DNA of 64,000 bases from Kribbella amoyensis (lineage in GTDB: Bacteria; Actinomycetota; Actinomycetes; Propionibacteriales; Kribbellaceae). The DNA lies in assembly GCF_007828865.1 (NCBI RefSeq), contig NZ_VIVK01000001.1:434001-498000 (forward strand), given 5' to 3'. The notes beneath the pieces were generated by a model, which was given only the letters and a program-made list of their open reading frames with translations, did not search any database and was not told the origin of the DNA. Made by a program: the position numbers and the translations under genes. This document shows positions 41,161-49,531 of the stretch, one piece after another (the stretch's first letter is position 1; each line of letters opens with the position of its first letter).

Positions 41161-42152
41161 AGGGTCTTCTGCAGTTCCTTCACCGGCATCTTCAGCTCCG
41201 CGAGCAGATCGAGGTCCGCGGTCGCCGGGCGGCCGAGCGTGGTCAGGTAGTTGCCGACGATGACGGCGTTGATCCCGCCGAGCAGGCCGTCGCGGGTGCC
41301 CAGGTCGCCCAGGGTCAGCTCGCGGCCGCCGGCGTAGCGCAGGATGGTCCGCGGCATCGCCAGCCGGAACGCGGCGATGGTGCGCAGCGCGTCCTTGCCG
41401 TCCATCACCTCGAGGTCGCCGAACGGCGTCCCCGGGCGCGGGTTGAGGAAGTTCAGCGGGACCTCGTGCGGCTCCAGCTCGGCCAGTTGCGCGGCCAGCT
41501 CGGCGCGCTGTTCCAGCGTCTCGCCCATCCCGACCAGGCCGCCGCAGCACAGCTCCATACCGGACTCCTTGACCATCACGCAGGTCTCCCAGCGCTCCTC
41601 GAAGGAGTGCGTGGTGACCACGTCGCCGAAGTACGAGCGGGCCGACTCGAGGTTGTGGTTGTAGCGGTGCACGCCCATCGCCTTGAGCTCGTCCACCTGG
41701 TCCTGCGTGAGCATGCCGAGCGAGCAGGCGATGTTGATGTCGACCTCGGCGTTGATCGCCTCGATGCCGGCCTTCACCTGCGACATCAGCCGGGGGTCCG
41801 GGCCACGGACGGCGGCGACGATGCAGAACTCGGTGGCGCCGGTCTTCGCGGTCTCCTTGGCGGCCTCGACCAGTTCGGGGATGTTCAGCCAGACCGAGCG
41901 GACCGGCGAGGTGAACTGGCCGGACTGGGAGCAGAAGTGGCAGTCCTCGGGGCAGCCGCCGGTCTTCAGCGAGATGATCCCCTCGACCTCGACCTCCTCG
42001 CCGCACCACTTCACCCGGACGTCGTGGGCGAGGGCGAGCAGCGCGGGCAGCTGGTCGTCCGGTGAGCGCAGGACCTCGACCAGCTGCTCCTGGCTCAGGC
42101 CGACGCCCTGCTCCAGAACCTGCGCACGTGCCACGTCCAGGATGTCGCTCAT
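41157..42152 (-). CDS. bioB: Biotin synthase
   Basis: A 331-residue radical SAM enzyme that inserts sulfur into dethiobiotin. The cluster-binding CPEDCHFC has its cysteines at 67, 71 and 74. Later Cys residues (in FCIVAAV, IACSLG and [11 protein letters not shown]) and the Arg in LRYAGGREL bind the auxiliary [2Fe-2S] cluster. AGGAGAA precedes the ATG. Upstream, TACTGT on the minus strand at 42188-42183 could be a -10 box, and CACAGT/ACTGTG half-sites at 42182-42187 and 42224-42229 could bind a regulator. It heads the bioB-bsaP-bioA-bioF operon. Confidence 0.96.
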   Translation of the reverse strand: MSDILDVARAQVLEQGVGLSQEQLVEVLRSPDDQLPALLALAHDVRVKWCGEEVEVEGIISLKTGGCPEDCHFCSQSGQFTSPVRSVWLNIPELVEAAKETAKTGATEFCIVAAVRGPDPRLMSQVKAGIEAINAEVDINIACSLGMLTQDQVDELKAMGVHRYNHNLESARSYFGDVVTTHSFEERWETCVMVKESGMELCCGGLVGMGETLEQRAELAAQLAELEPHEVPLNFLNPRPGTPFGDLEVMDGKDALRTIAAFRLAMPRTILRYAGGRELTLGDLGTRDGLLGGINAVIVGNYLTTLGRPATADLDLLAELKMPVKELQKTL

Positions 42153-42390
42153 GGTTCTCCTGCCTCGTCGAACGGTCGGCTCACAGTAAGCCAGGAGCGC
42201 CGCCCGGGACTGCGAGGGGCGTCACTGTGGAACACCTGACGCGGAAGTGACTCAGACGGCCGTCCGGACGGGTTTCGGAGAACCTGGAAAAATTCTCGGA
42301 GAATCTCGTGACCTTCGGTGATACCCCTCGTTGAAGTGTGCAGAGGCGGTCACCGCAAGGAGACCGCCACCCGGTTCGAGGAGTAGCGAA

Positions 42391-42480
42391 ATGTTGATCA
42401 TCACGATCAGCACGCAGAGTGGTCACAACCACTTCGCACAGGTCGAAACTCCGGGAATCGGATGTAGAGTGGGGCACTAA
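42391..42480 (+). CDS. Small ORF of 29 codons in a structured intergenic region
   Basis: ATG at 42391 with a strong GAGGAG ribosome site eight bases upstream opens a 29-codon frame ending in TAA at 42478-42480. The peptide starts MLIITISTQSGHNHFAQ. It is unlike any protein I know. Its codons are far less GC-rich than those of neighbouring genes. It is followed within five bases by a series of stable hairpins ending in a terminator, so it could be a leader peptide, a small protein or the 5' part of a regulatory RNA. Confidence 0.4.
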   Translation: MLIITISTQSGHNHFAQVETPGIGCRVGH

Positions 42481-42484
42481 GAGC

Positions 42485-42595
42485 TCGGGTCGCCAGCTGT
42501 GGCTGGTGACCCGAACCCAAAAGCGCCGGGCGCCTCACCCCGGCTTGAGTGGGTCCCTCGGGAAACGATTTGGGCGGAAACGTTCCCGAGGGACC
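42485..42595 (+). ncRNA. Candidate structured RNA with two strong hairpins
   Basis: The first hairpin pairs 42485-42497 with 42502-42514 (13 base pairs, one wobble, four-base loop). The second pairs 42552-42564 with 42583-42595 (13 perfect pairs, 18-base loop). A C/G-rich stretch lies between them. Together with the terminator at 42619 and the small ORF before it, this looks like a plus-strand transcript of about 250-300 bases. The 545-base gap between bioB and the GMC oxidase has no other gene I can support. No known riboswitch, 6C RNA, tmRNA or SRP RNA pattern was recognised. Confidence 0.4.
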
Positions 42596-42618
42596 TGCTC
42601 CCTTTTCTGGCCCTTTCA

Positions 42619-42666
42619 CCCTCGGCTTCCGGATCATTCCGATCCGTTGCCGAGGGTTTTCGCTTT
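42619..42666 (+). terminator. Intrinsic terminator of the intergenic transcript
   Basis: CCCTCGGC at 42619-42626 pairs with GCCGAGGG at 42649-42656. An inner GGATC/GATCC stem lies at 42631-42645. The hairpin is followed by TTTTCGCTTTT. The T run is on the plus strand, so it ends a plus-strand transcript rather than either flanking minus-strand operon. Confidence 0.8.
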
Positions 42667-42697
42667 TACCGGTCCGAACCCTTTTGTTGTCGTCGCG

Positions 42698-44407
42698 TCA
42701 CGGTTTCGTCACAGGACGTCGATCGGTGATCTCGACAATGGGTAACCGTAGTGCTCCCGGGGCGTCGGCCGGGACCACCGGATTCCGCGGCGTGACGGCC
42801 GCCACCCGCTCGTAGGGCGCCCCGAGGTCCGGCCGCTGGTCCGCCTCGCCCTGGTTCGGCCAGAAGGACAGCGCCCGCTCGGCCTGCGCGGTGATCGTCA
42901 GGGACGGGTTGACGCCGAGGTTCGCGGAGATCGTCGAGCCGTCCAGGACGTGCAGGCCCTCGTACCCGTAGACCCGGTGGTACGGGTCCACCACGCCGGT
43001 CTCGGCCGAGTCGCCGATCGCGCAGCCGCCGATGAAGTGCGCCGTCATCGGGACGTTGAACGGCTCCCCGATGGTGCCCCCCGGGGTGCCCCGCATGATC
43101 CTGGCCATCCGCCGGACCACCTCGTTCGCGACCGGGATCCAGGCCGGGTTCGGGGCCCCGTGGCCCTGCTTCGAGGTCAGCCGCCAGCGGCCGAACCGGT
43201 CCCGCTTGCCGAAGGTGGTGATCGAGTTGTCCGCGGTCTGCATCACCAGCGCGATCACGGTCCGCTCGGACCAGTGCTTCAGGTCGTACAGCCGGCGGAT
43301 GTTCTTGCGCTGAACGCCGAGTTCCTTGAGCCAGGTGCGCCACCTCGGGACGTCGCCGTCGCCGTCGGTCAGCACGGTCTGCAGCAACGACATCGCGTTG
43401 CTGCCCTTGCCGTACCGGACCGGCTCGATGTGGGTGATGTCGTCGGGGTGGAACGACGAGGTGATCGCGACCCCGCGGCTGTAGTCCACGGTCCGGTCCA
43501 GCGCGATGGCGCCGAGCAACGACTCCGAGTTCGTCCGGGTCAGCACGCCGAGCCGGTCGGACAACCGCGGCAGCTTGCCCTCGTCCCGCATCCGGTGCAG
43601 CAGCTTGGCGGTCCCGAGCGCCGAGGCCGCGAAGATCACCTGACGAGCGGTGAACCGGCGGGTCTTCTTCCGGTTCGACGTCCGCCGGGTCTCGACCGCG
43701 TACCCGCCGCCCGGCAGCGGTTCGACCGAGGTCACCGTGGTCATCGGGTACACCTCGGCGCCGGCCTGCTCGGCCAGGTACAGGTAGTTCTTGGTGAGCG
43801 TGTTCTTCGCGTTGTGCCGGCAGCCGGTCATGCACTCGCCACAGTCGATACACCCGGTCCGCCGGGGCCCCGCGCCACCGAAGTACGGGTCGTCCACCTC
43901 GACCCCAGGCTCACCGAAGAACACGCCGACCGGGGTCGGGTGGAAGGTGTCCCCGGCGCCCATGTCGTCGGCGACCTGCTTCATCACTTGGTCCGCCGGG
44001 GTGAAGTGCGGGTACGTGGTGACGCCGAGCATCCGTTTCGCCTGGTCGTAGTACGGGGCGAGCTCGTCCTTCCAGTCGGTGATATGGGCCCACTGGCGGT
44101 CGGTGTAGAACGCGGGCAGCGGCTCGTACAGGGTGTTGGCGTAGACCAGGCTGCCGCCGCCGACGCCCGCGCCGGACAGGATGATCACGTCCCGCAGCGC
44201 GCTGATCCGCTGGATCCCGTACCAGCCGAGGCGCGGCGCGTAGAGGAACCGGCTCTTGTCCCAGGAGTTCTTCGCGAACCCCTCGTCCTCGAACCGGGCC
44301 CCGGCCTCGAGCACGGCGACCCGGTACCCCTTCTCCACCAGGCGCAGGGCGCTGACGCTGCCGCCGAACCCGGAGCCGATGATCAGTACGTCCTGGTCGA
44401 AGCTCAT
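42698..44407 (-). CDS. GMC-family FAD-dependent oxidoreductase (cholesterol oxidase-like)
   Basis: A 569-residue flavoprotein. The N-terminal FAD-binding motif is LIIGSGFGGSVSALRL, and the GAGVGGGSLVYANT loop follows. A cysteine-rich insertion, GCIDCGECMTGCRHNAKNTL, resembles a ferredoxin-type cluster site and is typical of this GMC branch. The C-terminal GMC region contains NVPMTAHFIGGCAIGD and VLDGSTISANLGVNPSLTI. The choD gene beside guaB3 in mycobacteria is of this kind; the sterol substrate is not proven here. The aldehyde dehydrogenase gene ends 15 bases upstream, forming a two-gene operon that could oxidise an alcohol to an acid. Confidence 0.88.
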   Translation of the reverse strand: MSFDQDVLIIGSGFGGSVSALRLVEKGYRVAVLEAGARFEDEGFAKNSWDKSRFLYAPRLGWYGIQRISALRDVIILSGAGVGGGSLVYANTLYEPLPAFYTDRQWAHITDWKDELAPYYDQAKRMLGVTTYPHFTPADQVMKQVADDMGAGDTFHPTPVGVFFGEPGVEVDDPYFGGAGPRRTGCIDCGECMTGCRHNAKNTLTKNYLYLAEQAGAEVYPMTTVTSVEPLPGGGYAVETRRTSNRKKTRRFTARQVIFAASALGTAKLLHRMRDEGKLPRLSDRLGVLTRTNSESLLGAIALDRTVDYSRGVAITSSFHPDDITHIEPVRYGKGSNAMSLLQTVLTDGDGDVPRWRTWLKELGVQRKNIRRLYDLKHWSERTVIALVMQTADNSITTFGKRDRFGRWRLTSKQGHGAPNPAWIPVANEVVRRMARIMRGTPGGTIGEPFNVPMTAHFIGGCAIGDSAETGVVDPYHRVYGYEGLHVLDGSTISANLGVNPSLTITAQAERALSFWPNQGEADQRPDLGAPYERVAAVTPRNPVVPADAPGALRLPIVEITDRRPVTKP

Positions 44408-44422
44408 CCGCGACTCCCCGTC

Positions 44423-46015
44423 TCAGGCCCGGCCGAGCTTCTTCAGCACCCGCAGCGCACCCGTCATCAGCTCGGCGTACGACTCGTCGCTCAGCCCGTG
44501 CGAGGCCGCGATCGGCAGCAGTCGCTGGGTCGCGATCGCCTGCGCGTCGACGTACCGGCGGATGCCCTCGACACCCTGCCGGCGGCCGAGCCCGGACGCG
44601 CGCATCCCGCCCATCGGGGTGTCGATCGAGCCGAACGTGGCCGCGTAGCCCTCGTTCACGTTGACCGTCCCGGCGACCAGCTGGGCCGCGATCGCCCGGC
44701 CGCGCCGGCCGTCCCGGGTCCAGACGCTCGCGTTCAGCCCGAACTCGCCCTCGTTCGCGCGCTGGATCGCCTCGGACTCGTCGGAGAACCGGTACAGCGA
44801 TACCACCGGGCCGAAGGTCTCGGTGTCGAAGCAGTCCATCTCGGGTGTCACGCCGGACAGCACGGTCGGCTCGTAGAAGAGCGGGCCCAGATCCGGACGG
44901 GCCTTGCCACCGGCCAGGACCACGGCGCCTTTGGCCCGGGCGTCGTCGACGTGCCGGCTCACGGCGTCCAGCTGGTCCTTCGAGATCAGCGAGCCCATGT
45001 CCACGTCCCAGCCGGTCCCGGCCGACAGTCGCAGCTTCTTCACCCGGTCGAGGAACGCGGTGACGAAGGCGTCGTACACCTGGTCCGCGACGTACAGCCG
45101 CTCCATCGAGACGCACAGCTGGCCCGCGCTGTTGAAGCAGGCGCGGACGGCGCCCTCGGCGGCGCGGTGGATGTCGGCGTCGCGGAGGACGAGCATCGGG
45201 TTCTTGCCGCCGAGCTCGAGGCTGCAGCCGATCAGCCGCTCACCGGCCTGCTGCGCCACCAGCCGCCCGGTCCTGGTCGACCCGGTGAAGCAGACGTAGT
45301 CGGTGTTCTGGATGATCGCGCCGCCGACGGTCGGGCCGTCGCCGTTCACCGGCTGCCAGGCGTCCCGCGGCAGCCCCGCCTCGTACAGCAGCTCGATCGC
45401 CCGGAGCGCGGTCAGCGGGGTCTGGCTGTCCGGCTTGTGCACGACCGTGTTGCCGGCCAGCACCGCGGGGAGCCCGTCCGCCATCGCCATGCTGAGTGGG
45501 TAGTTCCACGGCGAGATGATGCCGACGACGCCCTTCGGCACGAACCGCTGCTCGGCCCGGGTGAGCACCGGGAACATGCCCAGCTTGCGCTGTGGCCCGA
45601 GCAACTCGGCGGCCTTGCGCCCGTAGTACCGGGCGGTGAGCGCGACGTGGGCGACTTCCTCGAAGGCCTGCTTGCGCGCCTTGCCCGACTCCAGCAGGAC
45701 CAGGTCGACCAGCTCGTGCCGGTGGTCGAGGACGAGGTCGTGGTACCGGAGCAAGATCGCGGCGCGGTCGGCGAGCGGGACGCCCTTCCAGCTGAGCTGG
45801 GTCCGGCGGGCGGAGCGGACCGCCTTCACCACGTCGTCCGGCGCGGAGACCGGCAGCTCGGCCACCGGCTGCCCGGTCGCCGGGGCGTAGTGGGTGCGGG
45901 GGCCCGCCGAGGCGCGGAGCAGACCGGCCAACCGGCGGATGACCGACTGGTCGGTCGCGTACGAGGCGGTCGGGTCGAGCTCGGGATCGGCCGGAATCGA
46001 GGTCTGCTCGCTCAT
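44423..46015 (-). CDS. Succinate-semialdehyde dehydrogenase-like aldehyde dehydrogenase
   Basis: A 530-residue NAD(P)-dependent aldehyde dehydrogenase. Landmarks are the nucleotide-binding SPWNYPLSM and FTGSTRTGR, the general base Glu in LELGGKNP and the catalytic Cys in NSAGQLC. Similarity in layout is greatest to the actinobacterial GabD2-type succinate-semialdehyde dehydrogenases, which give succinate from GABA catabolism or the alternative TCA route. It is followed by the GMC oxidase gene in the same transcript. The exact aldehyde cannot be fixed from sequence. Confidence 0.88.
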   Translation of the reverse strand: MSEQTSIPADPELDPTASYATDQSVIRRLAGLLRASAGPRTHYAPATGQPVAELPVSAPDDVVKAVRSARRTQLSWKGVPLADRAAILLRYHDLVLDHRHELVDLVLLESGKARKQAFEEVAHVALTARYYGRKAAELLGPQRKLGMFPVLTRAEQRFVPKGVVGIISPWNYPLSMAMADGLPAVLAGNTVVHKPDSQTPLTALRAIELLYEAGLPRDAWQPVNGDGPTVGGAIIQNTDYVCFTGSTRTGRLVAQQAGERLIGCSLELGGKNPMLVLRDADIHRAAEGAVRACFNSAGQLCVSMERLYVADQVYDAFVTAFLDRVKKLRLSAGTGWDVDMGSLISKDQLDAVSRHVDDARAKGAVVLAGGKARPDLGPLFYEPTVLSGVTPEMDCFDTETFGPVVSLYRFSDESEAIQRANEGEFGLNASVWTRDGRRGRAIAAQLVAGTVNVNEGYAATFGSIDTPMGGMRASGLGRRQGVEGIRRYVDAQAIATQRLLPIAASHGLSDESYAELMTGALRVLKKLGRA

Positions 46016-46195
46016 CTGCCCAGGCTACCTGCGGGTAATCACTCGTGTCAGCAGCGCGCCACGGCACCGGACACCGAGGCGTCAAGTGAGGTGGATCACT
46101 CCGGAACCCTCTAAGGTTCGAGAGGAGAACCCCGGTCGAGGCTCCACACGGGACTAGGGTGATCCGTTGAGTCGGTGAAGGGGTGGACAGCGGAG

Positions 46196-47641
46196 ATGGT
46201 GGACAGCGGGGGGCTATGGACGCCCCCTGAGGACGAGCTCGGCGAGGCGCTGCAGACCGCGCAGGTCCTGATCGAGGAAGGCCGCGCCGACGAGGCCGGA
46301 CCGTACCAGCAGCGGGTGATCGAGCTCGCCCGCGAACGCGCCGGGGACCGCCCCGACCACTACGAGGCCAAGCACCTGATGGCGGCCACGCACTACGAGC
46401 TGGCCGGCTCGCTGAACGCGTCCGGCCGGCACGAGGAGGCGCTGACCGCACTCCACGAGGCCCAGCTCGGGTACACCGAACTGAACGACGCCGGGGTCCT
46501 CGACGCCACGTCCTTCCTCGCCGACGTGCGGGCCCGCCGGGCGATGACGCAGGCCCACCGCGGGTACGGGGCGACCGCCGTCCTGGAGATGGACGGCGCC
46601 GTGATCGCGTACGGCCAGCTCGTCGCGGGACCGGACAGCCTGCACCACCAGCCCGACTTCGCCCGCGTCCTCGCGATGAACGCGCTCATCCTCCGCCGGT
46701 ACGGCGATCCCGGGCTGGCCGTGGCCTCCGCGGACGCGGCGGTCCAGCTGTTCCTGCAGTTGGCGGACCAGATCAACGAGAGCCCGCAAGCGCTGTCGTA
46801 CGCGCGGTACCTGTGCTCGGCGACCGCGGTGTCGGCGGACGTCCACGCGTCCCAGAGCCGGCTCGACCTGGCCCTGGAGGCGGACGAGATCGGCCTGACC
46901 ACGGCGGACACGCTCGCGGACTCCGAGTCGGCGACGGACCTGCGGACCCTGGTCTCCGCGCTGACCCGGAAGGGCAAGCACCTCGCCATCGCCGGCCGGA
47001 TCCTGGAAGGCGAGACCTGCCTGCAGACCGCGTACGCCACCGACCGCGAGACGGCCGAGCGGGTGAGCGAGGAACTCGAACGCGGCCTGCCGCCGTCCCT
47101 GGTGACGGCGCTCGAGACTGCCGAGCTCAAGCTCGGCCCGTTCGAGCAGTACTACCGGCTGCTCGGCCTGAGCCAGCCGGCGCCCGGGATGACGCTGGCG
47201 ACCGTGTCCGGCCGGACGGATCCGGAATCGGCCGCGGTCCGCGCGACCGAGCTGGCCGAGCTGGTCCGCCCGATGCTGGCGCAGGACGCGGAGACCGCGC
47301 TCACGCTGGGGCTCGAGGCGCACTACCTCTTCGCGATCTCCTCCGAGCGCGAGTCGCACCGGATGCGGTACGAGACCAGCACGTACGCCCCGATCTGGGC
47401 GCAGACGCTGCTGGACATCTCCGCGGCGTACGACGCGGCCGGCCAGACCGAGATGGCGCTGGACCTGGCCGGCTGGTGCGCCGAGGTCGCCACCGCGCTG
47501 ATCCCGTTCGCCACCAGCGACGGCGAGGTCGCCGAGCTGGCCGGCTCCTGCTACCGCCACCACGGCGACCTGCTCGCGGCCACCGGTGACCTGATCGCCA
47601 GCCAGCACGCGCACGAGGCCGCCGCTCAGCTCGCCACCTGA
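46196..47641 (+). CDS. Tetratricopeptide-like helical repeat protein
   Basis: A soluble helical protein of 481 residues with TPR-like repeats (YELAGSLNASGRHEEALTAL, DISAAYDAAGQTEMALDL, CYRHHGDLLAATGDLIASQH). Ala and Leu dominate, and no enzymatic motif or membrane segment is seen. The start is uncertain: ATG at 46196 has GGAG immediately before it, while a GTG at 46175 would add seven residues with no better ribosome site. It stands alone, divergent from the aldehyde dehydrogenase gene. Function is unknown. Confidence 0.65.
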   Translation: MVDSGGLWTPPEDELGEALQTAQVLIEEGRADEAGPYQQRVIELARERAGDRPDHYEAKHLMAATHYELAGSLNASGRHEEALTALHEAQLGYTELNDAGVLDATSFLADVRARRAMTQAHRGYGATAVLEMDGAVIAYGQLVAGPDSLHHQPDFARVLAMNALILRRYGDPGLAVASADAAVQLFLQLADQINESPQALSYARYLCSATAVSADVHASQSRLDLALEADEIGLTTADTLADSESATDLRTLVSALTRKGKHLAIAGRILEGETCLQTAYATDRETAERVSEELERGLPPSLVTALETAELKLGPFEQYYRLLGLSQPAPGMTLATVSGRTDPESAAVRATELAELVRPMLAQDAETALTLGLEAHYLFAISSERESHRMRYETSTYAPIWAQTLLDISAAYDAAGQTEMALDLAGWCAEVATALIPFATSDGEVAELAGSCYRHHGDLLAATGDLIASQHAHEAAAQLAT

Positions 47642-47713
47642 CCCCCTTCTCGACGCCCCCCGATTGACGGCTTCGGCCTGTCGGCGCAGGCTGACGGCGA
47701 GGGGGTGGGCGCG

Positions 47714-48298
47714 ATGGATGTCGTGGAACTGCACGGCCGGGCCGCCGGGGAGTTCGTCCGCTTGGTCGGGGTTGTCGGGAGCGAACAGTGGGACTCGGCG
47801 ACGCCCTGTTCCGACTGGGATGTGCGGACGTTGGTGAATCACGTCGTCAACGAGGAACGCTGGACGGTCCCGTTGATGGCAGGGCAGACGATCGAGGACG
47901 TCGGGGACTCACTGGACGGGGACCTGCTCGGCGACGACCCCGCTACCGCGGCCGCCGAGGCGGAGCGGGCTGCCCAGGCATCGATGGGCGGGCCGGTGGC
48001 TCGTGGGGACCAGGTGCACCTGTCGTACGGGAACGAGGACGCCGCGGAGTACGTGTGGCAGTTGACGGCCGACCACCTGATCCACGGCTGGGACCTGGCG
48101 AAGGCGATCGGTGCCGAGCCACGGCTGGATCCCGACGTGGTGGACGCGGTGTCCGGCTGGTTCACCGAGCGGGAGGAGCTGTACCGCGAGGGCGGCGCGA
48201 TCGCGGAGCGGGTGAGCACGGCCGACGACCCGGCGAGCCGGTTGCTCGGGGCCTTCGGCCGCGATCCTTCCTGGACACCCGCGCACGTCAGCGGATGA
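47714..48298 (+). CDS. TIGR03086 family (DinB/mycothiol S-transferase fold) protein
   Basis: A 194-residue protein of the DinB-like four-helix fold used by mycothiol-dependent maleylpyruvate isomerases. Family signatures are ATPCSDWDVRTLVNHVV near the N-terminus and the ADHLIHGWDLAKAIG helix, with His residues placed to bind a metal. The subfamily TIGR03086 is common in actinomycetes and mostly uncharacterised. The ATG at 47714 has GAGGGGG eight bases upstream. It converges on the next gene with nine bases between. Confidence 0.82.
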   Translation: MDVVELHGRAAGEFVRLVGVVGSEQWDSATPCSDWDVRTLVNHVVNEERWTVPLMAGQTIEDVGDSLDGDLLGDDPATAAAEAERAAQASMGGPVARGDQVHLSYGNEDAAEYVWQLTADHLIHGWDLAKAIGAEPRLDPDVVDAVSGWFTEREELYREGGAIAERVSTADDPASRLLGAFGRDPSWTPAHVSG

Positions 48299-48307
48299 CG
48301 TGCGGGG

Positions 48308-48703
48308 TCAGTCGTGGTTGTCGGTGTTGAGGGCGCCGACGAAGAGGCCGGCTTCCTGGTCGGTCATGCCGGTCTCGCTGACCACCAACGCGGTCGCCTG
48401 GTGCAGCTCGCCGGCGGCCTTGAGGGCGCGGGTGCGCTCGGCCAGGTTGGTGCCGGGGAGCCGGACCACCGGGGTGTCGGTGACGGGCGGTACGTAGCGG
48501 CCGAGGCGGATCTCGTCGACGAGCTCCTTGGCGTGCTTCAGCTCGGCCCCGGTCCGGTCCATCACGAACTTCACCGCGAACACTTGCTTCTTGGTGGTGA
48601 TGAGGAAGCGGATCTGGTCCACGTCCTCGCCGGAGAGCTTGCCCCGCGCGGCGGCCAGGGCAACGTTGTCGGCGTCCTTGCTGCTACGGCTGAACAGTCC
48701 CAT
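48308..48703 (-). CDS. Small protein with ribosomal L7/L12 C-terminal-like segment
   Basis: A 131-residue protein of unknown function. The middle part, VKFVMDRTGAELKHAKELVD, is similar to the C-terminal domain of ribosomal protein L7/L12 (the T-G-x-x-L-K-x-A-K-x-L-V pattern), which binds translation GTPases. The N-terminus MGLFSRSSKD is basic, and the C-terminal 50 residues are helical. GGAAGGATT precedes the ATG. Proteins with a lone L7/L12-like domain occur widely in actinomycetes without known role. Confidence 0.6.
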   Translation of the reverse strand: MGLFSRSSKDADNVALAAARGKLSGEDVDQIRFLITTKKQVFAVKFVMDRTGAELKHAKELVDEIRLGRYVPPVTDTPVVRLPGTNLAERTRALKAAGELHQATALVVSETGMTDQEAGLFVGALNTDNHD

Positions 48704-48802
48704 GGGCCAATCCTTCCAGAACGCCCAAGCCGGTGAGCAGGACCCACCGGTGTCACGAACACCACGCCGTCCCGGGCGTTTCGCGGGCCGGCGGTCCGGC
48801 CT

Positions 48803-49531
48803 TCAGCCGTCGAGGACGCGGAGGAGGTGCGGCCAGACCTGGTCCCCGAAGGCCCGGTCGGCCGCGTAGGAACCGCCCCGCGCCATCCGCTGACCGCCCG
48901 ACTTCGGCTCCTCCCCCGGGAACAACGGCCGGTGGCCCGCGCTCGCGGAGATCAGCACTTGGGTCACCCGGTCGCCGCGGCTGAGCGCGATCCGCTGGGC
49001 GAACTCGGCCGACGGCCAGACCCGGTCGTCCCCGCCGGCCACGAGCAACAGCTCACCCCGGAACCGCTCGGCCGGGATCAACGCGGCCTCCGCCTCCGCG
49101 GCGTACCGGTGGACGCTGGTCCGATAGAGGTCCACGTAGCTCGGTGGGTCGTCGGCCGGCTCCCAGTCGGGGTCGAACGGGACGTACGGGAGCGGCTCGC
49201 CCTGCCACGTCCACGGTGAGGTGTAGCTGCCGTTCTCGATCCAGGGCCAGGCGTACGCGCTCGGCGACAGCGCGATCACGGCGTCGATCCGGGGATCCAC
49301 GGTGCCGAGCAGCAACCCCGCCTCGGCACCACGGGAGATGCCCAGCACGACCAGGCGGTCGGTCCGCGCCGCGAGATCGTCCAGCGGGAACGACTCCAGC
49401 GGGATCTCGCTGATCCGGCCGTCGAACCAGCGCGGCGCGACCACGGCGTACCCCGCGTCCTCCAGGATCCGCGCCCGGTCCAGATCGGGCTTGCCGCTGG
49501 ACCCGTGCAGCAGGAGGACGCCGGTGGTCAC
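48803..49531 (-). CDS. Alpha/beta hydrolase, BAAT/acyl-CoA thioester hydrolase-like
   Basis: A 242-residue alpha/beta hydrolase. The nucleophile elbow is LGISRGAEAG; the oxyanion segment is LLLHGSSGKPD. AGGDDRVWPS carries the acid residue and SASAGHRPLF the His of the triad. The LSPSAYAWPW region and the Trp-rich lid resemble BAAT C-terminal thioester hydrolases and dienelactone hydrolases. Its GTG overlaps the guaB3 stop (GTGA), so it is cotranscribed with guaB3, although no functional link to purine metabolism is evident. Confidence 0.78.
   Translation of the reverse strand: MTTGVLLLHGSSGKPDLDRARILEDAGYAVVAPRWFDGRISEIPLESFPLDDLAARTDRLVVLGISRGAEAGLLLGTVDPRIDAVIALSPSAYAWPWIENGSYTSPWTWQGEPLPYVPFDPDWEPADDPPSYVDLYRTSVHRYAAEAEAALIPAERFRGELLLVAGGDDRVWPSAEFAQRIALSRGDRVTQVLISASAGHRPLFPGEEPKSGGQRMARGGSYAADRAFGDQVWPHLLRVLDG

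Noticed and set aside
42391..42666. T-box, SAM, cobalamin or 6C RNA
   Set aside because: The conserved boxes of these classes (T-box UGGN core, B12 box, C-rich loops) were not found, and the following plus-strand DNA has no gene to regulate.
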